Positions 38,489 to 46,992 of a stretch of DNA of 64,000 bases are shown here, piece by piece; the first letter of the stretch is position 1, and every line of letters starts with the position of its first letter. This DNA comes from CALODL01 sp942492115. Lineage in GTDB: Bacteria; Planctomycetota; Phycisphaerae; UBA1845; CAIVHJ01. The DNA is taken from contig CALODL010000021.1 in the NCBI GenBank assembly GCA_942492115.1, forward strand, positions 310,001-374,000, given 5' to 3'. The notes under the pieces were generated by a model. The model was not told the origin of the DNA, did not search any database, and worked only from the letters and a program-made list of their open reading frames with translations. Position numbers and translations under genes: made by a program.

Positions 38489-39660
38489 GGTCCGACCTGC
38501 GCTTTCATGAGTGTGTCCAGATCCTTGTCACCGCGACCCGAGAGATTGACCAGGACCACGGCGTCGGTGCCGAGTTCCGGGACGATGCGTGGCACCACGG
38601 CCACAGCGTGGGCCGATTCGAGAGCACCGAGGATGCCTTCTTTGCGGGCCAGCGCCTGACAGGCAGCCAGCGCCTCACCATCGGTGACGCCGACGTACTC
38701 AGCCCGGCCGGCAGCTTGCAAACGGGCGTGCTCAGGACCGACTCCCGGATAATCCAGGCCGGCAGAAATGGAATGGGCGTCGGCAATCTGCCCGTCGTCG
38801 TTTTGCAGGAACAACGAATACGAGCCGTGAAACACGCCCGGTGTGCCACACTGCAATGTGGCCGCATGGCGCCCGCTCTCGATACCATGGCCAGCCGCTT
38901 CAGCGCCAACCAGACGCACGTCAACGTCGTCGATAAATGCCGAGAACATACCGATTGCGTTGCTGCCACCACCGACGCAGGCCATCACCGCTTGTGGCAG
39001 AGCCCCCGTCGCGCGCATGATCTGTGCGCGTGCCTCGCGCCCGATGACCTCCTGAAAGTGACGCACGATGCCTGGAAAGGGATCGGGGCCGGCCGCCGTA
39101 CCGAACACGTAGTAGGTGTCCCCGGCCGTGGCAATCCAATCACGCATGGCTTCATTGATGGCATCCTTGAGTGTCGCCGTGCCGCCATCGACCCCATGCA
39201 CACGCGCGCCAAACAGTTGCATCCGCTGGACGTTCGGTTGCTGGCGCGCCATGTCGACAGTGCCCATGTATACTTCGACCGGCAAGCCGACCAGCGCCCC
39301 CGCCATGGCCGTCGCCACGCCGTGCTGTCCGGCACCGGTCTCGGCGATGAGCCGTGTCTTGCCCATGCGCTGGGCCAACAGCGCCTGCCCAAGCGTATTG
39401 TTGGTCTTGTGTGCACCGCCGTGCAAGAGGTCCTCGCGTTTGAGAAACAGGCGACAACCATATGCCTCGGACAATCGCCGGGCGTAATACAACGGCGTTG
39501 CCCGCCCCGCGAAATCGCGCAACAGGCTGTCCAGTTCGAGATTGAACCGCTGGTCGGCGACCGCCTCGGCAAACGCCACGCCGATTTCGGCCAGAGGACC
39601 GACGAGCGTTTCGGGTACGAATGCCCCTCCGAACGCGCGTGCTGTCGTGTGTGAGATCAT
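38485..39660 (-). CDS. trpB: Tryptophan synthase beta subunit
   Basis: TrpB joins indole and serine to form tryptophan with pyridoxal phosphate. The 391-residue product is of normal length. The PLP lysine is in HGGAHKTNN, the phosphate loop is GGGSNAIG and the active-site Glu is in AETGAGQHG. ATG 39660 is chosen because GAAGGAAAG precedes it and the protein then starts like other TrpBs. It overlaps trpF by 4 bp and trpA by 4 bp. Confidence 0.97.
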   Translation of the reverse strand: MISHTTARAFGGAFVPETLVGPLAEIGVAFAEAVADQRFNLELDSLLRDFAGRATPLYYARRLSEAYGCRLFLKREDLLHGGAHKTNNTLGQALLAQRMGKTRLIAETGAGQHGVATAMAGALVGLPVEVYMGTVDMARQQPNVQRMQLFGARVHGVDGGTATLKDAINEAMRDWIATAGDTYYVFGTAAGPDPFPGIVRHFQEVIGREARAQIMRATGALPQAVMACVGGGSNAIGMFSAFIDDVDVRLVGAEAAGHGIESGRHAATLQCGTPGVFHGSYSLFLQNDDGQIADAHSISAGLDYPGVGPEHARLQAAGRAEYVGVTDGEALAACQALARKEGILGALESAHAVAVVPRIVPELGTDAVVLVNLSGRGDKDLDTLMKAQVGP

Positions 39661-40283
39661 GATCGCTTTCCTTCGACGCTCGGCTCGAGCGCCCGCGCCG
39701 CGGCAAACAACGCCTGTAGTTGATTGGGATCCTTGATCCCCGGTTGTGCTTCGACACCACTGCACACGTCCACGGCATGCACGCCGAGCGCCCGTGCCCG
39801 CTGAACATTTCGCGGACCGATACCGCCAGCGACGAACAGCAGATCTCGCTCGGCCGGCAGGTGGCTCCAGTCAAACACCCGACCGGTTCCACCCTGCATT
39901 CGCGTGTCGAACGTGTCACACAGAAAGAAATCGGTGTACGGGCCGCGCGGCAGCGTCACGCGGCGTTCGGCGACGTGCACGGCGTGAACCATCGTCACCC
40001 CGGCGATGGTTCCCTCGGGCGCACGGTACACCTGAACTCCGCGTAGACCGACAGCGGAAACGATGTCCTCGATTTCCGCCCACGTCTGTTCGACAAACAC
40101 CCCCATGGGCACTGCCCGCGTCAGACACGCCACCATGGCCCGTGCGTCGGCAGGCGTCACACGCCGAGGCGAGCCTCCGGCAAAAATCATGCCGATGTAA
40201 TCAGCACCGAGGCCTTCGGCGAGACAGGCATCCTCTACGCGGGTCACGCCGCAGATCTTGATCGCCGGTCCGTGGTCGGCCAT
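39657..40283 (-). CDS. trpF: Phosphoribosylanthranilate isomerase
   Basis: TrpF isomerises phosphoribosylanthranilate to the CdRP intermediate. The 208-residue protein has KICGVTRVEDA with the catalytic Cys, GADYIGMIFAGGSPRRV, VGVFVEQ-like MGVFVEQT, LLFVAGGIGPRNV and the phosphate site DVCSGVE. The start at 40283 shares its first base with the TGA of trpC (TGATG), which indicates translational coupling. The 59 extra residues of the longer frame shadow trpC. Confidence 0.96.
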   Translation of the reverse strand: MADHGPAIKICGVTRVEDACLAEGLGADYIGMIFAGGSPRRVTPADARAMVACLTRAVPMGVFVEQTWAEIEDIVSAVGLRGVQVYRAPEGTIAGVTMVHAVHVAERRVTLPRGPYTDFFLCDTFDTRMQGGTGRVFDWSHLPAERDLLFVAGGIGPRNVQRARALGVHAVDVCSGVEAQPGIKDPNQLQALFAAARALEPSVEGKRS

Positions 40284-41053
40284 CACGATACCCCCTCCGC
40301 GCAGCCGGCCGTAGTCATTGATCGCAGCAAGGCCGTCGGGTCGGAATTGCGCATGAGGCTGGTCCCAATGAGTACGCCGTTGACCCGCGCCGGCAGCCCG
40401 GCCACATCCGCCGCATCGCGCATGCCCGACGCGGCAATGAGCAGGACTTCGTCGGGACACGCTTCGACCAGCCTGGCAACCGTCGAGCGGTCGATCGATA
40501 AGTCGTGCAGATTACGCTGATTGATCAGCATGACGTCGGGTGCCAGCCGCACGGCACGCCGCAACTCTTCGGCAGTGTGCACCTCGACGATAGCAGTCAT
40601 CCTGAGCTGTTCTATGTCATGCTTGAGCTTGGCCAGTGCGTCGTCGTCCACAGTGCCCACGATAAGCAGGCACGCGTCGGCGCCGCGCGCCCGGGCTTCG
40701 GCAATCTGGCGCTGATCAATGATGAAATCCTTGCGCAGGACCGGTAGCATCGTCGCTTGACGCACGGCCGCCAGGTCGTCGATGTGTCCGCCGAAATAGG
40801 CCTGATCGGTCAGCACGGACAGCGCGACGGCCCCGCCGCGCGCATAACATGCAGCCACGGCTGTGACATCACAGTTCTCGTTGAGCGGCCCAGCAGCGGG
40901 CGAGCGACGTTTGATCTCGGCGATCACGGCCCGGGAGCGTCCGCGCAGGGTCGCCGCGAAATCGCGCACACTCGGACCGGCACCGGTTGCGGGCGTCAGG
41001 TCCGCGACCTCCGCGCGCTTGTGCCGGACGATGTCGGCCAACACGTCAGACAT
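40283..41053 (-). CDS. trpC: Indole-3-glycerol phosphate synthase
   Basis: TrpC closes the indole ring from CdRP. The 256-residue product shows VIAEIKRRSPAAGP with the catalytic Lys, LSVLTDQAYFGG, VLRKDFIID, EVHTAEEL, INQRNLHDL and LIAASGMRDAADV, all in the expected order. It overlaps trpD by 8 bp and shares one base with trpF. Confidence 0.97.
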   Translation of the reverse strand: MSDVLADIVRHKRAEVADLTPATGAGPSVRDFAATLRGRSRAVIAEIKRRSPAAGPLNENCDVTAVAACYARGGAVALSVLTDQAYFGGHIDDLAAVRQATMLPVLRKDFIIDQRQIAEARARGADACLLIVGTVDDDALAKLKHDIEQLRMTAIVEVHTAEELRRAVRLAPDVMLINQRNLHDLSIDRSTVARLVEACPDEVLLIAASGMRDAADVAGLPARVNGVLIGTSLMRNSDPTALLRSMTTAGCAEGVS

Positions 41054-42044
41054 GGTTCACCCGCACGGCGCCGTCCACCAGACGAGCGGCCGCTCCGGAA
41101 TCGATCGTACGTTCCGCCAGCTGGCAACCCTGAACAAAGTTGTTCGCCGCTCCACCGAGGGCCAGGGTCAGGCCGGCATTGAACACGATGATGTCTCGCT
41201 TTGGCCCCAGGGCACGACCGTACAGCACACTCCGTATGATCTCGGCATTCTCTGCAGGTGAACCACCCGCCAGGTCAGAACGCGTGCACCGCGTCAGCCC
41301 CACCTCTTCGGGCTCGAGCGTAAACGTATTGATCTGGCCCGCATCCAGCAGTGCGCAATGCGTCACGCCGGTGAGGGTCGCTTCATCCATACCATCCCCG
41401 TGGTACACCAGTGCACGCGACAGGCCCAGGTGTCGCAGCGCGTCAGCCACCGGCTCAACCAGCGCTGCACAGTAGACGCCGACGGCCTGAGCGTGAAGGA
41501 CGGCCGGATTGGCCAATGGGCCCAGAACATTGAATATGGTCAACTGACCGCGTTCCGCGAGGAGCCGTCGCGCCGGCATGACCGCCGCTACCGCCGGATG
41601 GAATGCGGGAGCGGGCAGAAATGCAATGCCAACGCGACGGAGCACCTCACGGACGCGCTGAGGCTGAAGCACCGGGTTGATTCCGAGATGCTCGAGGACA
41701 TCCGTACTGCCACAGTGACTGGTCACGGCACGGTTGCCGTGCTTGACGACTGGTAAACCGGCCGCCGCCACGACCAGCGCGGTGGTCGTCGAAATATTGA
41801 ACGATCCGCTGTGGTCGCCGCCCGTACCACACACATCGATGATGTTGGCGGGCAGCCTGGTTACGCGATGGCAACGAGCGCGCAACAGTGACGCCATTGC
41901 CGCGAGATCCACAGCAGACACCGAGACCGGATCGAGGCTCTCGAGGAAGGCCACTTGATCGGCCAACTCCGCGGTGGGCTGCAGGATCCGATCAAGGTCA
42001 TCGGTCAGGGTTTCATTGGATGTCACGTCTTCAGGCAGCATCAC
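41046..42044 (-). CDS. trpD: Anthranilate phosphoribosyltransferase
   Basis: TrpD transfers phosphoribosyl from PRPP to anthranilate. The 332-residue protein has the glycine-rich DVCGTGGDHSGSFNIST loop, KHGNRAVTSHCGSTDVLE and the GDGMDEATLT metal motif. The segment VLGPLANPA is also diagnostic. It overlaps trpG by 14 bp at its start and trpC by 8 bp at its end. Confidence 0.97.
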   Translation of the reverse strand: MMLPEDVTSNETLTDDLDRILQPTAELADQVAFLESLDPVSVSAVDLAAMASLLRARCHRVTRLPANIIDVCGTGGDHSGSFNISTTTALVVAAAGLPVVKHGNRAVTSHCGSTDVLEHLGINPVLQPQRVREVLRRVGIAFLPAPAFHPAVAAVMPARRLLAERGQLTIFNVLGPLANPAVLHAQAVGVYCAALVEPVADALRHLGLSRALVYHGDGMDEATLTGVTHCALLDAGQINTFTLEPEEVGLTRCTRSDLAGGSPAENAEIIRSVLYGRALGPKRDIIVFNAGLTLALGGAANNFVQGCQLAERTIDSGAAARLVDGAVRVNHV

Positions 42045-42621
42045 GTATCTCCGTCAATCCAAGCATGTTGTCAATGAGCAGACCGCCCGCAGGCGTCAGG
42101 ATGCTCTCGGGATGAAACTGCACGCCCCACAGCGGCCGGCTGACATGGCGCACCGCCATGACCTCGTCACCACAGCGGGCGGTGACGACCAGTTCGTCAG
42201 GCAATGTCGTGGCAACCAGTGAGTGATAGCGGCCCACGCGCATCGGGCTGGGAACGCCCGCAAAGAGGCCTGTCCCATCATGAACGATCGGCGACGGCTT
42301 GCCATGAACCGGCGCGCGCGCGGCGGCGACCTGGCCACCGCAATGGTGTACGAGGCATTGATGGCCGAGGCACACGCCCAGAATCGGTACGCGCTGAGGC
42401 ACTGCGGTCAGCACCTGCAGGCACAAGGTTGCCTCAGCCGGGTGTCCCGGACCGGGAGACAGGACCACCAACGCCGGATCGTTGCGGCGCACATAGTCCA
42501 GGACATCCGCGACCCGGACCGAACTGCGCAGAACGTCAACGCATTCGACACGCTGGCGAAACTCGTCGGCCAGGATGTGTACGAAGGAATCGAAATTATC
42601 GATGATCAGAATCGGGCGCAT
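42031..42621 (-). CDS. trpG: Anthranilate synthase glutamine amidotransferase subunit
   Basis: TrpG supplies ammonia from glutamine to TrpE. The class I amidotransferase triad is visible: the nucleophile Cys in LGVCLGHQC, and His and Glu in VQFHPES. The oxyanion strand VVLSPGPGHP is present. At 196 residues it is a stand-alone subunit, not fused to TrpD. Its start overlaps trpE by 26 bp. Confidence 0.97.
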   Translation of the reverse strand: MRPILIIDNFDSFVHILADEFRQRVECVDVLRSSVRVADVLDYVRRNDPALVVLSPGPGHPAEATLCLQVLTAVPQRVPILGVCLGHQCLVHHCGGQVAAARAPVHGKPSPIVHDGTGLFAGVPSPMRVGRYHSLVATTLPDELVVTARCGDEVMAVRHVSRPLWGVQFHPESILTPAGGLLIDNMLGLTEIRDAA

Positions 42622-44215
42622 GACCAGCCTCCTTCAATGCATCGATACAGGCCTGGGCCTTGTAGCCCGTTTCCGCCCACTCACTGGTCGGTGAGCTGTC
42701 GGCCACGATGCCGGCTCCGGCACGAATGTACACGCGACCGTCGAGCATGCGCATCGAACGGATGACGATGGCCGTCTCGAGTTCGCCATCCGCCGTCAGG
42801 AAGCCAATCCCGCCACCGAAGAACCCGCGTGCGGTGGATTCGGTTTCGGCGATCAAACGCATGGCCTCGGGCTTGGGCGCCCCCGTCAGTGTGCCCATGT
42901 TCATCGTCGCAAGATAAGCATCCAGAGCGTCGTAGCCACCTAGCAGTTCACCCTGTACGCGCGATACGAGATGCTGAACACGCGAGTATTTTTCGATGAT
43001 GAACGACTCCGGCACGCGCGTCGTACCCGGACGGGAAATGGCAGCGATGTCGTTCCGTGCCAGATCGACGAGCATGGCGTGCTCGGCCAGCTCCTTGCGA
43101 TCGACCTTGAGGGCGATCTCGTAGCGTTCATCCAGAGCGGGATCAATGCGGCCGTTGACGAGGCCGCGCGGTGCCGTACCTGCAATTGGTTTTAGTTCCA
43201 CGATGCGCCGTGCGCCGTCGCGTGCGACGCGAACGGCCATTTCCGGCGACGCGCCGAGGAGCACTCCGCGATCATCGCGCATGTAGAACAGATAGGGCGA
43301 GGGGTTGGTTCGACGAAGTGTGCGATATACGGCCAACGGCGAACCGCTGAACGTGGCGCTTAGCGTCCGCCCGATCACCGCTTGAAATATGCGGCCCTCG
43401 GTGATCGCTTCCTGCAGGGAACGAACCTGGCTCTCGAATTCGTCCTGGGTCACATCACTGTCAAAATCACCGACATGGGCCGCTGCCAACGTACCGGCCG
43501 ACTTGACCTCGACAGCCGCCCGCATTTCGGCAAGATGAGCATGGACCGCGGTACATTGGTCCGCGTCAGCAGCACTCGGCACTGCCACGATCAGCACCGT
43601 ATGCTGGGTCACGTAGTCAATGACGAACAGTCGCGTAGGCAGGTAGAAGACATAATCCGAATCTTGCTGAATATCGGCGCGCGCTGGCGGAAGTGTTTCG
43701 AGCTGACGAGCGAAATCATATCCGCAACACCCGTATAGACCCAAGGGCATGCCTGTGGCACGGGCCGGCGCCCCGCACAAACGCAACACGGCGCGCAACA
43801 CGGCGGCATGGCCCGTCGCCGCCAGGCGTTCCCCGAGCGTGGCCCGCCCGCGTCCCACCTCGACGGTCCCCGCAATGCGTGTCAACGACCGTGACGTGAT
43901 TGCGATGCCGGATACCCCAAGGTCGAGTCTGTCGAGGAGCGCGCGACCGATGGCATCGAGCGCCGCGATTTCGAACTGCGCGCCCCGTCCGCGAACACAC
44001 AGGCTGGAGTGGACCACCCCGATACTCCGTTCACCGTACGTCGGGGCGATTTCGCCCGATTCGAGCAGCAGTGTACCGGACACCGTTCCTCCGGCCGTCA
44101 AGTGGCTGAAAACGGGCAGCGCATCGACCGTCCCCTCCATCACGAGCTGTTCGACATCGAACACGCCCGTCGTACAAGGGTCCATCGGATCACGTGTCGT
44201 GCTGCTGAGTATCAT
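42596..44215 (-). CDS. trpE: Anthranilate synthase component I
   Basis: TrpE converts chorismate and ammonia to anthranilate, the committed step. The 539-residue protein has the tryptophan feedback motif LLLESGE near residue 50 and the catalytic stretch LKPIAGTAPRG, ELAEHAMLVDLARNDIAA, MGTLTGAPKPEAM and GFFGGGIGFL. ATG 44215 is proposed. The frame stays open to 44278, but that part is the attenuator hairpin and its uridine tract, so it cannot be the normal N-terminus. ATG 44185 is also possible. Expression is governed by the leader peptide and attenuator just upstream. Confidence 0.96.
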   Translation of the reverse strand: MILSSTTRDPMDPCTTGVFDVEQLVMEGTVDALPVFSHLTAGGTVSGTLLLESGEIAPTYGERSIGVVHSSLCVRGRGAQFEIAALDAIGRALLDRLDLGVSGIAITSRSLTRIAGTVEVGRGRATLGERLAATGHAAVLRAVLRLCGAPARATGMPLGLYGCCGYDFARQLETLPPARADIQQDSDYVFYLPTRLFVIDYVTQHTVLIVAVPSAADADQCTAVHAHLAEMRAAVEVKSAGTLAAAHVGDFDSDVTQDEFESQVRSLQEAITEGRIFQAVIGRTLSATFSGSPLAVYRTLRRTNPSPYLFYMRDDRGVLLGASPEMAVRVARDGARRIVELKPIAGTAPRGLVNGRIDPALDERYEIALKVDRKELAEHAMLVDLARNDIAAISRPGTTRVPESFIIEKYSRVQHLVSRVQGELLGGYDALDAYLATMNMGTLTGAPKPEAMRLIAETESTARGFFGGGIGFLTADGELETAIVIRSMRMLDGRVYIRAGAGIVADSSPTSEWAETGYKAQACIDALKEAGHAPDSDHR

Positions 44216-44235
44216 TGGACAAATCCATTCGTAGC

Positions 44236-44264
44236 AAAAAAAAAAGCCCGTCATGATGACGGGC
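44236..44264 (-). terminator. trp attenuator (terminator hairpin before trpE)
   Basis: On the minus strand GCCCGTCA pairs with TGACGGGC around a 3-nt loop and runs into ten consecutive T residues. It lies between the leader peptide gene and trpE, 21 nt before the trpE start. This is an intrinsic terminator placed for transcription attenuation. Confidence 0.92.
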
Positions 44265-44308
44265 TGTCGACGGTTCACGCGGTCGCGTCATCATTCCGTC
44301 GAAAGCCC
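44261..44308 (-). promoter_or_regulatory. trp antiterminator hairpin
   Basis: GGGCTTTCGACGG (44296-44308) can pair with CCGTCGACAGCCC (44261-44273) at 12 of 13 positions. The 3' arm includes the GCCC that starts the terminator stem, so the two structures exclude each other. The 5' arm lies 12 nt after the third Trp codon and ends just before the leader stop codon. A ribosome stalled on the Trp codons would leave it free, and a ribosome at the stop codon would cover it. Confidence 0.85.
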
Positions 44309-44398
44309 ATTTGCACCGTACCACCACCAGCACACCGTGTGCGCAGGGCAGCAGATCCGCCAAGGGCTGCGCGCGATGGTGTGTCGTGGCAATGTCAT
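44291..44398 (-). CDS. trpL: trp operon leader peptide
   Basis: This 35-residue open frame precedes trpE. It contains one Trp at residue 13 and a run of three Trp codons at residues 24-26 followed by Tyr (CWWWYG). AAGGAC lies at a suitable distance before ATG 44398. The stop codon falls between the antiterminator arm and the terminator hairpin. The layout fits ribosome-mediated attenuation: low charged tRNA-Trp stalls the ribosome, lets the antiterminator form and allows transcription into trpE. The assignment rests on Trp codon density and position, because leader peptides share little sequence. Confidence 0.9.
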   Translation of the reverse strand: MTLPRHTIARSPWRICCPAHTVCWWWYGANGLSTE

Positions 44399-44470
44399 TG
44401 CAGTGTCCTTGTGAAGGTCCCTGGGATCTTTCGGTTTAAAGGATGCCCGCCCTGCGTTGAACCGAGGTTG

Positions 44471-44484
44471 TTTGAAACTTCAAA
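44471..44484 (-). promoter_or_regulatory. Palindrome upstream of trpL, possible operator
   Basis: TTTGAAGTTTCAAA is a perfect 6-2-6 inverted repeat about 75 nt upstream of the leader peptide start, where the trp promoter should lie. It could be a repressor site. No convincing -35/-10 pair was identified nearby, so this is tentative. Confidence 0.35.
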
Positions 44485-44525
44485 AGACCCCAGGAACTCT
44501 TCTGTGGGCACAGCGGACAAACAAC

Positions 44526-44556
44526 AAAAAAAGCCCGCCAGATCACTCTGACGGGC
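44526..44556 (-). terminator. Rho-independent terminator after the methyltransferase gene
   Basis: GCCCGTCAG pairs with CTGGCGGGC (one G-T pair) around a 6-nt loop and is followed by seven T residues on the minus strand. It ends the XRE/VUT/methyltransferase transcript and insulates it from the trp leader. Confidence 0.88.
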
Positions 44557-44677
44557 CCTCATTTCATACACGACCGGTGGCTACCGGACGGGAGGCCCGT
44601 CGGCTGTAAACCACCAAAAGCGATAAGTTCTGTTGCTGTTCATGACAATTCGATCCTAATGACCCGAGCCCCCAGCG

Positions 44678-45457
44678 TCAAGCGGTTTTTCGTACCTGAT
44701 GCACCGGATCGTAAGTAGAGCAAGACAGTTCAGTTCCATCTACGGAAGTGCAGCCCTCGATATGATAGATCCTCTGAACGAGGTCCAGGACGAAACCTTC
44801 CGGACGCCACAACCAGCGCATGACATTCATCACCATACGTCGTTCGGCAGGAGAAAACCGCGCCGGAAACAAAGCATTCATCAAGTCCAGGCACGCATCC
44901 ATATCGCGCCCCAGAAACAGGGGTGTGGTGACATCCTGGTAGCGCCAGCGTACGCCGATCTCCGACAGATGCGTCTCCAACCGACAGAAATCGATGACGT
45001 ACTGCCACCCCTGGGTGCGGGCCATGGCCAGATTCAAAGGCCAGAACGGTCCACAGGGGCCATTGGTGACGATCAGCATCGTGCCCGCAGGCGCCAGACA
45101 CTCGACTGCGCGGGTCACGAGACGTTCACGCTCAGCGATCGCGAAGTGCCCGATGACATGGCTCATGATAACGAGGTCGAAATGCTCACGCAGGTCACAC
45201 TGCTCCCAGGGCTGCGCAACGACGCGCGTCCCGGACGGATAAAGCCCATGGTACGCCACACACGGTTCGACGACGGTGACGGCGCAGTCCGCGCGCCCGC
45301 GCGCGGACAGGCGTCGGGCAATGGCTCCGGGGCCCGCCCCGATTTCGAGCAACGAGCGACGGGGGCGGCGCCCCACGATCCGTGCCAGCGCATCGGCAAT
45401 CAGAATGTCTTCACGGCTAACCTGCTTGAAGCGCTTGACCAGACGCGGATCGCTCAC
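44678..45457 (-). CDS. Class I SAM-dependent methyltransferase
   Basis: The 259-residue product has the SAM motif LLEIGAGPGAIARRL, VTVVEPCVAYH, the DLVIMSHVIGHF strand-4 segment and a helical C-terminal part. The substrate is unknown. Its start overlaps the end of the VUT transporter gene by 41 bp, so both come from one transcript with the XRE regulator gene. Confidence 0.85.
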   Translation of the reverse strand: MSDPRLVKRFKQVSREDILIADALARIVGRRPRRSLLEIGAGPGAIARRLSARGRADCAVTVVEPCVAYHGLYPSGTRVVAQPWEQCDLREHFDLVIMSHVIGHFAIAERERLVTRAVECLAPAGTMLIVTNGPCGPFWPLNLAMARTQGWQYVIDFCRLETHLSEIGVRWRYQDVTTPLFLGRDMDACLDLMNALFPARFSPAERRMVMNVMRWLWRPEGFVLDLVQRIYHIEGCTSVDGTELSCSTYDPVHQVRKTA

Positions 45458-46118
45458 CAGGCACCTCCATCAACCGACGGCCGAGGTAACAAAACGGCGT
45501 ATCACACAACGCCACGACCCCTTTGATTCCAAGACTGACCGCGATCACCGACCACACATCGACATCGGTTCCGCCGAAAGCGACATGCCACACCAGAAGC
45601 GTGTCGACCGCCTGCGAACACATCGTGCTCAGGCAGTTCCGCAGCCACAGGTGCCGCCCTCCGGTCATGGATCGGATTGCATCGAATAGCCAAACGTCCA
45701 GTGACTGGGCAACCACGAAGGCCAATAGCCCACCGGCGACGAGGCGCGGCATGAACGTGAACAATTCATCTACGGCGTGGCCGACGCCCACCGCCTGCGC
45801 GTGAGACAGGCGGACCACGCCCATGCCCACGGCAATCAGCAAAACGTTGGCGCCCAGGCAACAGCACACGGTCTCGAAGGCCCGCCGTCGACCGGCGGTC
45901 TCGGCGACAAGATCCGTACACAGAAACACGGCAGCGTAGCAACCGGTTGCAGCGCTGGCGGACACGCCGCACACCGAGGTGATCTTGCCGGCAATGATCG
46001 TCGAGATCACCGCCAGGACGGCAGCACAACACTGCACCGCGCGCACGCCGCGGGAAGCGGCGACCAGTACCGCGCACAGTGTAACCAGCGTGACAGCGGC
46101 CAGGACCAGCTCATTCAT
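45417..46118 (-). CDS. VUT-family (YhhQ-like) transporter
   Basis: The 233-residue protein has about six membrane helices and the VUT/YhhQ signatures FLCTDLVAETAGRR, AQSLDVWLFDAIR and WLRNCLSTMCSQAVDTLLVW. Known members take up queuosine precursors (preQ0 or preQ1) for tRNA modification. Its partners here are an XRE regulator and a methyltransferase, not queuosine genes, so the cargo is uncertain. ATG 46118 has GAGGGG 7 nt upstream and overlaps the regulator gene by 8 bp. Confidence 0.8.
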   Translation of the reverse strand: MNELVLAAVTLVTLCAVLVAASRGVRAVQCCAAVLAVISTIIAGKITSVCGVSASAATGCYAAVFLCTDLVAETAGRRRAFETVCCCLGANVLLIAVGMGVVRLSHAQAVGVGHAVDELFTFMPRLVAGGLLAFVVAQSLDVWLFDAIRSMTGGRHLWLRNCLSTMCSQAVDTLLVWHVAFGGTDVDVWSVIAVSLGIKGVVALCDTPFCYLGRRLMEVPGERSASGQALQAG

Positions 46119-46845
46119 GATCAAGCCCCTCGGGCCGGACCAGTTGCCATTCGAAGCCATCTACGTGGCAGGTGTCCACGCCACGGCGTAGAACGCGGTA
46201 TATCGGCTCGAGCCGTTTGTACAACCGGGTCGAGGACGTATGCGGGAGAACGATCAGGTGAACGCCTCCCGAGTAATCGAACTGCGGCGACAGAAATCCC
46301 ACACGCCGATCCGAACGCGGATCCATCAAGGCCATGGGCACGGGTGTGAGATAGGTCGGCGCGCGAACGATACGGATGCCCGCCGCGATTTCCGCTGGGC
46401 TGAGGCCGTCCTCGTCTTCCATGGCCAGCAGCATGGTCTTGACCTCGGCGAGTGCTTCGTCAGCGACCCAGTAACAGATTGTCGCCCCGCGTTCGTGAAT
46501 TGCCCGACCGACCTGTCGACGTACGTCGGCCCGTTGACATTCGGCCGGCAACGGTGAAATGACCCACAATTCCTCATAGTCGTAGGTCAATTCTCCATTG
46601 ACGAACAGCAAATCGCGGTACTCGGCGAACACCTCAGCAGCCTGTGCCGAAGCCAGAACGCGCAGCCATGCTTGCGGATGACGCCGGACGAACGTGCGCA
46701 ATTGCGCGCAGAGTTTCTCGAATGGACGTCCCGCGGCTCCGGACTCCAGGCGGCTGATCTGTGCCTGATCGGTATCCATCGCCTGGGCCAGATCCGCTTG
46801 CGACATCGCCAGCAAACGGCGTAGCGGCTTGAGTGCCTTATACAT
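46111..46845 (-). CDS. XRE-type HTH regulator with unknown C-terminal domain
   Basis: The N-terminal 55 residues form a Cro/CI-type helix-turn-helix (RRLLAMSQADLAQAMDTDQAQISRLE). The remaining 190 residues, with ELTYDYEELWVISPLPAECQ and RAIHERGATICYWVADEAL, do not match a domain I know and may sense a ligand. It heads the operon with the VUT transporter and methyltransferase, and it is divergent from the ExbBD-type operon across an AT-rich 147-bp region. It could control both directions. Confidence 0.8.
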   Translation of the reverse strand: MYKALKPLRRLLAMSQADLAQAMDTDQAQISRLESGAAGRPFEKLCAQLRTFVRRHPQAWLRVLASAQAAEVFAEYRDLLFVNGELTYDYEELWVISPLPAECQRADVRRQVGRAIHERGATICYWVADEALAEVKTMLLAMEDEDGLSPAEIAAGIRIVRAPTYLTPVPMALMDPRSDRRVGFLSPQFDYSGGVHLIVLPHTSSTRLYKRLEPIYRVLRRGVDTCHVDGFEWQLVRPEGLDHE

Positions 46846-46914
46846 CTATGGAAGTCTCCTCCGGTCGAGGACGAATCATACCATCAATATGTAATATTTC
46901 CATATCAAATTCTA

Positions 46915-46942
46915 TTGACATGTGTGTACATTTAGATATCGT
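46915..46942 (+). promoter_or_regulatory. Putative promoter of the ExbBD-type operon
   Basis: A perfect -35 TTGACA (46915-46920) is followed after 16 nt by TATCGT (46937-46942), about 50 nt before ATG 46993. The surrounding AT-rich intergenic region stands out from the GC-rich neighbours. Confidence 0.5.
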
Positions 46943-46992
46943 ATACAACGTGCTTCACGAGCCCTCGATCCACCAATGGAAAGGACCGGCCG

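Noticed and set aside
44216..44278. N-terminal extension of trpE
   Set aside because: It would translate the attenuator hairpin and its T tract, so it cannot be the normal start.
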